A stretch of 64,000 bases of DNA from Leucaena leucocephala (GCA_037074615.1 CM073535.1:8533001-8597000); one strand, 5' to 3'. Positions 48,352 to 59,164 are shown, counted from the stretch's first letter. Program-made: numbers and translations. Notes: generated by a model from the letters alone, not told the origin.

Positions 48352-49278
48352 TACCACCACCTCACTGGATTCCCGCCTTAAACGACGCCGTTTATTAGGT
48401 AACCCTGTTCCTTCTTTTCTCTATCAGGTTTAAACCTCCTGATCAACTTGCATGCTCAAGCTTCTATGTTTATTTCTTTACGAAAATTAACAAAATTGTA
48501 ATTAATTAAATTTTATGTTTCATTTTTATAATTATTACAAGTTTTATTGTTTTAAAAATGATATATATCTACATCTATATATATTGTTAATAAATGTAAA
48601 CAAATAGAAATTGTCTATCAATGAAATTTCTTGTAAATTATTTTTTTATAACAATTAAAGTTATGCATTCCAAATAAAAGAACAGAGAAGGATTATATTT
48701 TATTTTGTTGTATTATTATGTTTTAAAAAATTATTTGAATTTATTTTAAACATTCAAACCATTTTTAATTTATTAGAAATCATGAAGCAAGTTCCATTGT
48801 TGGAAACAACTTTTTTAAAATATTTAAACTTTTTTTTTTTTGTCAAGAATACACTAGAGGGGATTTATTTTCCCAAAAATTATTACAAATTGAAGAAGTG
48901 TCTTTGAAATTGTTTCCTTAACAAATTTGAACAAAACTATGTTACACACACACACACACACAAATGTAACATTCTTATTCTTTTCTAAGGGTCTAAGCCC
49001 CTAAAAATATTCTCTTGGACCAAATAATAACATGACATTAATTATCGCCATCACTTTTCCTTTTTAGTATAATTCTTAATTTTTCTACTTTGATCATTTT
49101 TCTTTTTGTGTGGGCATATATGACACAAAAGCACTTCTTTTACTCATAGAATACATGTTTTATAATGAACTGATAATGACCTCTTATGCATTATTGTTAA
49201 GCAAAATCAGCTCGTGACTCAGGAACTTTAATTTGTTCTTGATATACGTTAAAGGATCTTTTTCTTTTTCTTTTTCAT
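48352..49278. other. 3' flank of HyPRP and AT-rich spacer
   Basis: No gene. There is a short (CA)n run at 48943-48961. The rest is AT-rich. Confidence 0.5.
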
Positions 49279-49545
49279 TTCCATCCCTTCTTTAATATAA
49301 TACTCAATTAAAGAATTAATTTTAATCTTAAATATAATATCTATCTTTAATATTTATTAATTTTATTTAAATTACTTATATTTATATTTATTCAATAATA
49401 ATCAAGTGAAAGAGAGAGAAAATTATAGAAGATAATTAGGATATTTTAAAAAAATCATATCATATTAATTAATTATTTAAATTTAATTTAATTAATTAAA
49501 TATATCATATATTAATAATAAAAATAATATTATAAATAGTATTTT
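49279..49545. mobile_element. Stowaway-like MITE copy E
   Basis: Left TTTCCATCCCTTCTTTAATAT and internal blocks CAATAATCAAGTGAAAGAGAG and GATAATTAGGATATTTTAAA match copy A (4572-4853). The right end ATATCATATATTAATAATAA is eroded. Confidence 0.6.
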
Positions 49546-49679
49546 GTCTCTCTTAATTTTTGTTCACATGTGGTTGTCTGGTTCCTCAACAGTGACTATG
49601 AATGTTTGGTGTCGCTGACACACAATGTGGGTACACACGCACACGTATATAAAAGAATCAATCATGTTAACTGGCCTCC

Positions 49680-49683
<4 letters not shown>

Positions 49684-49734
<51 letters not shown>
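49684..49734. repeat. (AT)n microsatellite
   Basis: About 25 uninterrupted AT units. Apparent reading frames through it on both strands (repeated Ile-Tyr) are artefacts. Confidence 0.95.
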
Positions 49735-49739
<5 letters not shown>

Positions 49740-49849
49740 CCTTCAAATAGTAAGAAGTCAGAATAATGCACCCTTGAACTCCAAGCCTTTGTCTTCTTCC
49801 ATCCAAGAGAATGCATTTGTTGATGTGTGTAGAAGTGGGTGAGAATTCA

Positions 49850-51655
49850 CTTCGAGCTTATCACTTGAATTTAAACCCCTTTGAACTAAAATTGAATATA
49901 CTAAATTTAATACTTTTTTAATATGATAATAACAGTTAGTAAGATATTGATATTAATCTTAAATATAAAATTTTTATCAATCTTATCTCTAATATTTATT
50001 ATTTTTATTCTATTTAATTTAATTAATTTATAAACTAATATATAGTCAGATGTTATATATAAGGGTATTTTAAAAAAATTAGATAATATTTGTGATAATT
50101 AAATAATTTATTTAATTTTTTTAATTTATACAAATTAGCTAATTAAATAATTTTTATATTAATAATTGAAGCGGTGATATTTTACTTTTTAAAAACAAAT
50201 AGTTTTTTTTTGTTTTAAAATAAAAATAATTTGCAAATTAAAATTTTTTAAAAATTAAGATGATAAATTTAAGTTAAACTTAAAATCTAGATAATCTAAA
50301 ATTATTCCTTCTAGTTTTAAATGTAAAAATTAGATAACTAATATGTGAAGATCAAAAAATTAATTAAATAAATTATTTGTAAAAAATTATTAATTTTTTA
50401 AAAATACTCTACATAATCATTTGTATTGAAAGTTTGAAACTATCTCATGAAAACTCATTAATATGAACAATTTAATAGTGAAAAAGATAAATTTAAGAGA
50501 TAAAATAGATTAATATATTATATATTCCATATTAAAATAAACTTATAATTAACTCATATATTTATGATCGAATAGAGTATTATATGAGTATTTCAAATTT
50601 TATCATAGCTTAATTTTCAATTTGGTCCTCCCAATTAGTCCCAATCACGGCAAGCCCTTGATCTGTTACTGATTCCATCTGCCTGTGCCTTGCAGCTGCC
50701 TCCATTGTCTCTTATAGAGTGAGTCTCCATAGAATCTGCATCAAACGACGTCGCTCTCAACTCTCTCTCTCTTCTATTATATTGGAATGGGATTGCTGAT
50801 GTTTGGCTATTGGCTATTATTATTAATCATTTAATTAAATTTTGTAAACATTTTGTATTCAACTAGTGTGAATTTTATGTTGCACCAATTTTAAGAAATG
50901 AGTCGTACACCTTATGACTCCTAATAGTATGGTTTGATAGAGTTGTTTTTTCCCCCTTTTAGGTTGAAATGTTGATTGATTTGTGAATGAAGGATAATGT
51001 AATTCATCAATGTGAGTGCAAGTTTTCTAAATGTTGAACTCCAATTCTAGAATCCAACTCAACTCAATGACAGACTCAATTTTGATCTAATATAATTCAA
51101 CCATAAAAATATATTTTTAATTAAATAAATGATTGTGATGTCATAAAAAATGATTTAATAATCAAAAATTTTGAATGATAAGTGAGTAATAAACTATCAA
51201 CTGATGTTAATATAAGTAGAAGAACTTTAGTTATTTAAATATGAAAAAACTCTTACAAGATTTATTTTTAATTGAGCTAAACAATAGTCAAATATAATAT
51301 ATTTAGATAGTCATATTAAATAAAAAATAAATAGTATAAATTTATTATTATTTTTTATATTAAAATTTGACATTTTATACTCTTTAATTGTCATTATGGT
51401 AATTAATTGGGAGAAATATAATATGGTTATAAATAAAAGATTTGATTAGTCAAAATTTAGGAGCATATGATGATAAATTTTAGGATAAAAATTGATAATA
51501 AATTTATATTTGTAAAAAAAATTTATAATTAAGTTGTTTTATTAAGATCTTATAATAATTTTTTTTAATATATTTTCTTCCTTAAGATCTCATGGTCCCA
51601 TTAAATCGTCGAGTACATTTTAGTTATTTAATCATAGGGCAATACTACCCTTGTC
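49850..51655. other. AT-rich DNA with one GC-richer patch
   Basis: No supported gene. Eroded Stowaway-like blocks lie at about 49895-50175 and 50305-50580. A GC-richer patch at 50625-50790 (CTGCCTGTGCCTTGCAGCTG, AAACGACGTCG) ending in a CT-rich run could be a lost 5' UTR or exon, but no frame supports it. Confidence 0.45.
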
Positions 51656-51671
51656 CCTGATGCTACGGGCA

Positions 51672-51795
51672 GAGTGAGCCCCTGCCTTTGGGATATCATG
51701 TGGACTCTGCTTTGGGAATGTTGTATTATCGTCGGAACGAGACCCTGATGGGGGGTGTGACGAGCAATTACGTTGACGACCTTGTCCCACTCCAG
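51672..51795 (+). pseudogene. Orphan exon-like segment, protein unknown
   Basis: Between a GGCAG acceptor-like and a CAG-GTACTC donor-like site, one frame stays open and reads like protein (LPLGYHVDSALGMLYY, then GVTSNYVDDLVPLQ). Base composition jumps to GC-rich in a very AT-rich setting. No companion exon was found within 2 kb on either side, and I do not recognise the family. It may be a relic exon or a captured fragment. Confidence 0.4.
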
Positions 51796-51799
51796 GTAC

Positions 51800-52186
51800 T
51801 CTTGTTTAAGTTAAATTAAATATCTTATATTCACATGTATTATAACAAATATATAAATATAATTATGCATGATATGATGCATCATTTTTTTTATTTTTCT
51901 TTAAATATGTTATAAATTTGTCACTTTATAAGAAATAAAAAAATGAATATTGTTATTTAAGTAATTTACTCTATATTAAGATTGTTTTATAATTTAGGTA
52001 GTGATCACGAAGGGCTTTATTTATTTAGTAAATTAGACAAGTTAAGTAACGGCCCAGATCCTTAGAGTGAGGGATTAACGGCAGAAGATGCAGGCACAAC
52101 TTTTTTATTTTAAAATTGAATTGAATGAACTTTTTATCAATATTATTATCTTGTAATAACTATTTTTAAGACTTTAACATTTTTTA
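51800..52186. other. AT-rich spacer
   Basis: Nothing recognised between the orphan exon-like patch and the following MITE. Confidence 0.5.
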
Positions 52187-52604
52187 GGGTATGTTTGGCT
52201 CAACAGAGGGAAGGAGATGTGAGGGAGATGGGAGATTTTATTATTATATTATTTAGATTAATATTAAAAGATGGAAGATGAGGGATTTTCATATTACCTT
52301 ATTTGGTTCAAGAAATGATTGAAGGAAAAATATTTTTATATAGACAAATTTATTCTCATATTATTTTATAGAATATTTTAATAAAATATAATATATATAC
52401 ATAATATTAAGATATTAAAAAAATTATAAGTATATTAATATTATATAATAAAAATATTACTCATCCTCTTCAAATTCTCTCAATTTTGGAGGGGAGGGAA
52501 AATTTCTCCCCTCTTAAAAACTTTATATACTCAAATAAGGGGAGAGAACTAAATCACTGCCTTCCTCTCCCCTTCCCCTCAAATCATTTATACTAAACAA
52601 AGCA
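52187..52604. mobile_element. Tourist/PIF-Harbinger-like MITE, TTA target duplication
   Basis: GGGTATGTTTGGCTC on the left faces the inverse of TACTAAACAAAGCA on the right. TTA flanks both ends (52184-52186 and 52605-52607). Inner arms are inverted purine/pyrimidine tracts (GGAAGGAGATGTGAGG versus CCTTCCTCTCCCCTTCCC). 418 bp, non-coding. Confidence 0.75.
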
Positions 52605-52607
52605 TTA

Positions 52608-54077
52608 ATGTTTAGATCTTCAGAATAAATTTCTTTTATACTTTTTCCAAACGAAAATTGGATCTTGTCTTGTATCTTTGTGAATTTGTGATCTCATAGG
52701 AAGGTTAATTAGCATGTAATTCATGTGTCTCATTGTGATTGAAAAATTATTTTTATTATTTAATTTTTAAATTCATAAAAATATTATTAAGTATATATAC
52801 AGGTATTTAATAATTTAATATTTTTATGAAAAAAACTTCTTCCACATGTCAAACTTGTCCCAAAAAATATTTGAGAAGATTTAGAATTGAATGATTAAAA
52901 GTAGATGAAAAATAAAGATATCAAAGTATTATAAAACTTGAATGAATGAGAGTATAAATATATATTTATATAATTAAAAATATAAATTAATAGGCTAAAT
53001 ATAGAATTTTATCGTAATCTTAATATCATATATTTATTTTTTTAAGATATAATAATATTTAAATCTAATCCTAAATAATATGTAAATTTAACTGTAGATA
53101 ATTAAATAATATCTCAATAAATATATCTAACACCTATGATTATAAGATGTTGTATTCCACACATTATATTCCCTCCAAATAGCAGCCTTGACTTTTTGTG
53201 GCTTTGGTTATAATTTGATACTGAACAATATGTATATGTACTTATTAAAAAAATGTGTTCAATATAAATATATTAATAATTCATTTGATTTATAAATATT
53301 TTGTATTGTTATTTGTTTTTTCTACATTGCATAAAATTTCCCTTTGGATTATGTACAAACAACTCTCTTAACTTTTAAAATTTAATAATAAATCTCATTA
53401 AGCTTTTAAGCCTAGAACTAATAAAATGTACTCTACCCACAAAAAAAATAGTTGGTTAGGTTGAGAAATTGCTAGAGCCTTTTGCTACGGGTCTTTTTAA
53501 CTTGCACCCATCAACTTAACGAACCTTTTTTTTTTTTTTTAATTTTATTATTATTTAATTTATTTTATATCCCATTGCCCTCGTCTAATTCTACTACCAT
53601 TCTACCACACCCATGACATGAGTAACCTAACCCTAACCCCTTCAGCCCCTCCCCTCATCTTGTCCTCTGCTATACTCCATAGCGTCTCTAACTCTGACTC
53701 TCAATCTCTGACTCTCGGCTCTCTCTCTTTTGATTGATCGGCTCTATCTTTAGTCTTCACTTTAGTTCACTAACTCTCACTCTCCCTTGTCTTAGTCTTT
53801 AGATCAACAATCAACATTCAAGAATTGAGGTAGGTAGTTTGGTTACTTGCTCTTGATCCTTGAAAGTGGTTGATGATTTTTGCTTGCTCTAGGACTTTTG
53901 TTTGCTATTCATTTTTTAAAGTTGCTAATATATTTGCTTGTTGAGTGGCTGCTAATTGAAACAACTTAACATCAGTAATATTGTTCCTAAAAATGATAAT
54001 CCTAGCTAGCCACATTGCCTTCAAGCTTTTTAGTTATAATCAATTGATGTGAGACCTATTGATTGATTAAAAAAGTA
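52608..54077. other. AT-rich DNA with CT-rich patch
   Basis: Mostly low complexity. 53570-53830 is CT-rich (CTCTAACTCTGACTCTC) and ends in GAG-GTAGGT, a donor-like site, so it resembles a 5' UTR exon. No coding exon follows. Confidence 0.4.
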
Positions 54078-54215
54078 GCGGGTTAGCGGGCGGGCTCGAG
54101 TTGGTTAAATACCAACCCACAAGGAGACATGCATTTTCAACCTAACCTGCATAACCCATAACTCATTGCAATCCACCCCAGTTTTGGCAGGTTGACCTAC
54201 ATTACCAACCCTATT
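54078..54215. repeat. GGGT/ACCC-rich repeat fragment
   Basis: GGGTTAGCGGGCGGGCTCG on one side and AACCTAACCTGCATAACCC on the other resemble the subterminal repeats of plant hAT-type elements. Borders are not defined. Confidence 0.35.
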
Positions 54216-54470
54216 TAATCTTGTGTGTATAACTTCCAAGTATCACTTATATATCCTCTTAAACTTTATTTTTATACAGATATAATCTCTTAAATTTTGA
54301 TTGATATGTACATAACTTCCAATTATCACTTATGTTCACTCTTTATTTTCAAATGAGAGTTATATATGCATAAATGTAAGAGTTTAGAGGGTTTATTGTA
54401 AAGTTTTAAATGTTAGAAAGATTATCTGTACATTGTTTTAAAAATTTTAAAGTTTTTAAAATGCCTAATG

Positions 54471-55253
54471 GAAAATCCCTAGAAAATACCTTTTGAATTC
54501 TAAAATTCTAAAAATGGTATCTTAATATGTAAAAAGACATATTGTTTATAAGCACCAAGTATTTCAAAATTTGGAAGAAAAGATTGAACTACCCTTAAAA
54601 GTTTTGTATCGACTACTTATGTAATAGAATTAACAACTTTGACAATGATTTTAACTAGCTTCATTATAATATTTACTATTCTCTTTAACATCTTAGTTAC
54701 AAGTATATGGTCAAGTTTTTATATTATTGACTACTAGTATAATGAAATTGACAATTTTAATAATGATTTTAACTATATTCGTTACGATATTTACTATTTT
54801 CTTTATCAATTTAGTTGCAAGTATAGGGTTAGGTCCTATAATAGAATTGACAACTTTGATAATATTTTAACTACCTTCATTAAGATATTTATTCCTCTAT
54901 TTAACAATTTAGTTACAAGTAATTGAATTAAGTTTTGTATTATTAACTACTCATGCAACAGAATTGACAACTTTGATAATGATTTTAACTACATTTGTTA
55001 TGATATTTATTACTCTCTTTAACAATTTAGTTATAAATAATTGGGTCATTTGTTGTTATTTATTACTTGTGTAATATAATTGATAACTTTTGTAATAATT
55101 TTTACTGCATTCGTTACGATATTTGTGAAATTATGTCTTTTTCCTAAATTTTGAAATTCTAAATTAGTATTTGTGACCAATTTATCATTTTATATATTAT
55201 TATGCTCTTTTTAGAATGTTAGAATTCAAAAGGTATTTTCTGATGATTTCCCC
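54471..55253. mobile_element. Mutator-like TIR element with internal tandem array
   Basis: The left TIR (GAAAATACCTTTTGAATTCT, then AAAATTCTAAAAATGG) is inverted at the right end (CTTTTTAGAATGTTAGAATTC, AAAAGGTATTTTC). Similarity continues to about 100 bp through a shared CAAAATTT..GGAA..AAAGA block. Flanking TGCCTAAT (54462-54469) and TACCTAAT (55255-55262) differ at one base and would fit a MULE-type 8-9 bp duplication. No transposase is present. Confidence 0.7.
54598..55126. repeat. Minisatellite, five units of about 117 bp
   Basis: Units start near 54601, 54714, 54832 (shortened), 54931 and 55048 (partial). Each has the pattern GTAATAGAATTGACAACTTT, then AATGATTTTAACTA, GATATTTAC and AACAATTTAGTTACAAGTA with point changes. 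The array lies exactly between the TIRs of the Mutator-like element. Confidence 0.85.
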
Positions 55254-55946
55254 GTACCTAATTCACTTTCCTTGGTAATTACTAATAATTAGCATATCTT
55301 TTAACATTATAGGTTTCTTCATTGAGAGACTTATGCCTATTGTGAATAATTTGCTATTTTGTTATACAAAAAGCTACTTATTATTTTTTGGTTAATGAAA
55401 AATTATGGTGTAGACTAAAACGACATTGGATTTTTTGTCCATGAGAGAAGTAATAGCGAACTGAAATATTACATAATTAGCAATCAAGAAGTATTCCAAG
55501 TCATAGTCAAACAATTTATATGGAGAAAATTGCATTTAAGTCTGTGGAATGAATTAAATTGTAAAAAATTCTTGAAAAATGGCAAAATTATAAGATAAAT
55601 TTTTCCAATTGTAAAATGATGCTCTTACCCTTGTTAATAGATTCAAAGTCCTTTTCATTCACTAAATCTAACTTAGCTATGGAACCCTTCTCTCTTAATT
55701 CTCAATCGAAGCAAAATTTGGTGAAGTTTTTCATCGTCGTCTTTGCTGTCATAATTGGGAGAAATGAGCTTGACATCATAGTATGAGTAAGCTGGAAGCT
55801 ATACTCATCACAGAGATCTCGTCAGCCCATCAAAGCTCTTCATCGTTGACACTGAGAACGAAATTGAAGGATACTATGAAAGAGAGAAGGATAATGAAGA
55901 AGAAGAAAAAGATGAGTCAATGAGAGTTGTCATATATAATAAAAAA

Positions 55947-56095
55947 CTGACTCATATCTTGTAAGAAGGACTCCTTTAATAGGCGATCTTATAAGTTCTC
56001 TATAAGCGTTATCTGAACTCTGGGGTTATACTTTTACCTCGGTAGGAGACTAGTACAAAACCTACTTAAATTTTTCTGTACAAAAAAAAAAGAAG
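55947..56095 (+). mobile_element. SINE-like element, copy 2
   Basis: It matches 16160-16345 from GACTCATATC to the A-rich tail (TACAAAAAAAAAAG) with an internal deletion. It sits directly upstream of the AKR4 fragment within the Mutator-like element. Confidence 0.45.
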
Positions 56096-56111
56096 AAGAC
56101 GAGGAAAAAAA

Positions 56112-56390
56112 ATGGCATCAATGTCTGAGATACCTTGTTTGGTGTTGGTTCTTGCTTCGGTGAAGTGAAGATGCCAGTGATAGGGATGGGGTCTGCATCA
56201 TACTTCACCTGCAACGCCGACATAAAGGGACGCTAATCAGTCGCTCACCCCTTATCTCTGGTGTTATAGAAGCTTATCTCCCATTATTACCTCACAGATT
56301 CTATCTGGCATCCCAAAGCCTCTTTTCGAGGACGAGCTCGCAAATCCTCGCTAGCATCGCATAAAAATTGTAAGAGAGAATGAGATCAGG
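56112..56390 (+). pseudogene. Aldo-keto reductase (AKR4) N-terminal fragment
   Basis: The ATG at 56112 opens MASMSEIPCLVLVLASVK, which stops at 56166-56168. One base over, KMPVIGMGSAS follows, the N-terminal signature of plant AKR4 reductases (chalcone reductase- and methylecgonone reductase-like), then ADIK and, weakly, GVIEA. Enzymes of this class reduce carbonyls with NADPH. Only the first strand-helix portion remains, no catalytic Asp-Tyr-Lys-His set can be present, and the frame is broken. It lies inside the Mutator-like element, so capture by the transposon is the likely origin. Confidence 0.72.
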
Positions 56391-56394
56391 CCTA

Positions 56395-57770
56395 TTATTG
56401 GTCTCACCATTCTTCTTGCATTAGTAACTTTGTAATCTGATATAGGTATTTTCGATGCTTCGATCTTTTAAACAATTTAATTTTTATTAATTAATTTAAT
56501 TACAATTATTTGAGCTTCTAAACTTCTGACTACGTTTCTGATTGGTACTGGGTATAGGTTTTGTTATTGTCTTTTTCCTTTTTTGATGGGGATTTATGAT
56601 TTATGGTTGAATAGTTAAATGGTTTTAGATTTAGCTATGTATGCTGTCAATGTTGTTTGGTGGTGTTGTAGGATGTTGTTCTATTTCTCTAGTTATCCTT
56701 ATAATGAAATAATCACGTGTCCTTGTCACATATGTGAAGCCAGCATTCTAGTTTTGGAGATAAGGAGTACTTGTATATATTTCAAGAAGTTTATGCTGCT
56801 GCCATGCATTATCTTTACAATGACCCTTAGTATTATTGTGGCTTTAAATGTCTTCCTCTAATTATAGTTGACTTTTCTCTTATAATTCTTTAAAATCCTC
56901 ATGCTTGTTTGTAATATAACTTCCTAAAAATTTAGGCAAAGTTAGGGAGAAATGGAAAAGACTAAATAATTATGTGTATATAGCTCAAATGTATTAAACA
57001 ATCAACTTAGAACTTGAGCTATTAATATTCTTGTTAATGACATCCTCAGCATTTGAACAGCTCCTGCTATTTTCAATGTACTCACTATAGATTAGAGAGA
57101 TCTTTGATTATGACCATCTCCTTAATACCACTTATCCCAAATTTAAAACTTGAATTTTAGTTTATATTTGTAGGTATGCAAAAGTGAATATGGATTTTGT
57201 TGCTATCGTCTGGCTATTATTTGTTTGATTTCTTTGACTTTTATTTTTCGGGGGTTCACAGGTAGAAACATGAACCTTTATAATCACATATTACTCTAGA
57301 TGTCACTTACTTACCTCTAGTTAATTCCATTCAAGAAGGATAGCGGGCAAATATACCTCTAGAACTACTTTAGTTATTTATTACTTAACTGCTACAATTG
57401 TAACTTTTTATTAGCATACATTAAGCTACTATGAAATCATTTTTCACATCAAGACCAAGTGTTGTCCATCCCAGGTGATAAAGACTCCAGCATGAACAAG
57501 AAAATAGTAATTACTTATGTGTAATTAGGATTTTGGCAATTACTAACAAATTGTGTCATCAAACAAGTTTAAGAAATGTAACATTTTTATATTGTTAATG
57601 AAAGAATTTAATGTTGTTTAATCATTTTTTGTGTTGTTTCGTTGCTTGGTTAGGCTGAAAATTTGACAACTGTAACATAAGAAATGAAAACAGATTTGTG
57701 AAATAATAACAGCCGCTCACATAAGGTACTGGTGACGGCATCCCAAGATATGGAATGGACCAAAACAGTT
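56395..57770. other. Interior of the Mutator-like element, non-coding
   Basis: About 1.4 kb without recognised coding. It could be intron or upstream DNA captured with the AKR4 fragment. An 80-codon frame at 56619-56861 is Cys/Ile/Leu-rich but has no known pattern. Confidence 0.45.
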
Positions 57771-57775
57771 CTTGT

Positions 57776-58560
57776 GAAAAATAACAATTATACCACAAGG
57801 AAATAACAACTCTATAGTAAATGGATAACAACATAGACATATTTCATGCAAGGATTTTGGGGCACACAGAAATCTACTGGGCATGCTAGTGCAACACATG
57901 CAATGAACCAAAAAGCTAAGACTATAGGAACAGGAAAAAACAACTTCACTAATAATAAATGATGAGTGCATGCCATACCAACACTTTGAATGAACTAAAG
58001 AGAGCTAATTGTGGATGAGATAATTACAACTCTACCACTAGGAAACAACAACTATATGGTAAGGAATAATAATTCAACAATTAGAAAAATAACTACCCTA
58101 CAACTAGAAATATGACAACTCTATTAATAGGAAATATTAACTTTATGGTGAAAGAATAACAACTTAATCATTAGAAAAATAATTACCCCACGACTAAAAA
58201 CATGACAATACTACTAGGACATAACAAGTCCAGGGTGAAGGAATAACGACTCCACTAATGGTAAAATAACAACTCGGCAATTGGAAAAATAACAACTCCA
58301 TTATTAGAACATAATGTGTGTATGGTGAATGAATAACAACTTAGATACAATTTTTTGTATAATTTTGGAAGACTGAAAATGTACTGGATGAAAGAATAAC
58401 AACTCGATAACTAGGAAATAAGAACTCTGTCGTGAAAGAATAACAACTTAGGCATTTTTTTCCTAGAATGAACAAAAAAAGTTAGTTTGAGTAAAAAATG
58501 ATAACTATACCACTACGAATAACAAGTCAATGGTGAAAGAATAATAACTAGAGCATATTT
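57776..58560. repeat. Irregular AACAACT-rich minisatellite
   Basis: Variants of GGAAATAACAACTCTAT-GGTGAAAGAATAACAACT recur more than a dozen times with unit lengths of about 30 to 90 bases. Examples lie near 57776, 58025, 58090, 58145, 58235, 58275, 58330, 58395, 58435 and 58530. It abuts the right TIR of the Mutator-like element. Confidence 0.8.
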
Positions 58561-58943
58561 TTTAATGTTAGGGGCAGTTATATCTTTTCACAATTGAAAA
58601 AAAAAATTAATCTCAAATCCTATGGGATTTTATAATAATTTTACTATTTCTCGAAATTTTTTTACAATTTAATTCCTTTCATGGGATCTAGATATAATTT
58701 TTTTATTTATATATGCAAGTGAGCACCATAATTTAGCTTTAAATGACTTGTTTGTTTTTTTGTTTTAGTTTTTTGATGCCTATGATAAGACCACAGAATC
58801 TCTTAAACCTGTTTAAAGTTCAGTATATGCTAATTTGCAAGATGGAGTTACCAAAGATGACTAAATATCGAGAAAATAAAGAGGGCAAAGTGCAGTTTTG
58901 TGTAAGTGGATGTCAAGATGATAATGATAAAGGAGTCAATCAA

Positions 58944-58955
58944 AGTCCCACATCG
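58944..58955 (+). promoter_or_regulatory. USE of the U5 snRNA gene
   Basis: AGTCCCACATCG matches the plant snRNA upstream sequence element (RTCCCACATCG). It is separated from the TATA box by 34 bp, about four helical turns. That spacing is typical of RNA polymerase II snRNA genes rather than pol III U6-type genes. Confidence 0.93.
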
Positions 58956-58989
58956 ATTGATTGGAGATAGTGGACAGAACTGAAGGCAC

Positions 58990-58997
58990 TATAAAAG
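58990..58997 (+). promoter_or_regulatory. TATA box of the U5 snRNA gene
   Basis: TATAAAAG about 30 bp before the expected 5' end of the RNA. Confidence 0.9.
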
Positions 58998-59019
58998 CAG
59001 AAGCCAAGAAACGATAATA

Positions 59020-59146
59020 TTCACGCAGCCACGCAGTGAGCACAGAGCGAACTATTCTTTCGCCTTTTACTAAAGAATACCGTGTGCTCGCTGCTTTAAG
59101 TGGCATACGCCAATTTTTGGGAGGGTCCCACTTCTTAGTGGGGTCC
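59020..59146 (+). ncRNA. U5 spliceosomal snRNA
   Basis: The invariant U5 loop 1 is present as CGCCTTTTACT (59061-59071). It is closed by an 8-bp perfect stem (TATTCTTT 59053-59060 with AAAGAATA 59072-59079) and, across a small internal loop, by a 12-bp stem (GCAGTGAGCACA 59033-59044 with TGTGCTCGCTGC 59083-59094, one G-U pair). The Sm site AATTTTTGG lies at 59112-59120, and a terminal hairpin CCCACTTCTTAGTGGG follows. U5 holds the exon ends during both splicing steps in the U4/U6.U5 tri-snRNP. USE, TATA and a 3'-box-like CATTTCAGTATTA (59149-59161) frame it. No base change disrupts the core, so it looks functional. The 5' end is set only to within a few bases. Confidence 0.95.
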
Positions 59147-59148
59147 TA

Positions 59149-59161
59149 CATTTCAGTATTA
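59149..59161 (+). terminator. 3'-end box of the U5 gene
   Basis: CATTTCAGTATTA resembles the plant snRNA 3' box CA(N)3-10AGTNNAA just downstream of the terminal hairpin. Confidence 0.55.
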
Positions 59162-59164
59162 CAA

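Larger units (their letters stand above)
55523..58704. mobile_element. Mutator-like element (Pack-MULE type), about 3.2 kb
   Basis: The left end has GAATTAAATTGTAAAAAATT, then AAAATTATAAGATAAA and CCAATTGTAAAA. The right end has the inverses (CAATTGAAAAAAAAAATTAA, TTTTACAATTTAATTCC). This gives TIRs of roughly 100 bp. ATTTATATG (55514-55522) and ATTTATATA (58705-58713) flank it, matching at 8 of 9 positions, the size expected of Mutator. The interior carries a SINE-like piece, an AKR4 gene fragment and a minisatellite but no transposase. Confidence 0.72.

Noticed and set aside
48003..48398. Frames of 151 aa (+), 70 aa and 60 aa (-) over the HyPRP gene
   Set aside because: They are out-of-frame or antisense shadows of the GC-richer HyPRP coding sequence, whose 8-cysteine pattern and signal peptide are decisive.
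49564..49842. Ile-Tyr repeat proteins on both strands
   Set aside because: Direct translation of an (AT)n microsatellite.
53620..53645. AACCTAACCCTAACCCC as telomeric DNA
   Set aside because: Only about two imperfect CCCTAA units in a CT-rich region; no array.
54598..58560. Tandem and spaced repeats as a CRISPR-like array
   Set aside because: Units are degenerate, AT-rich and contiguous, with no constant repeat and unique spacer pattern, in a eukaryotic setting.
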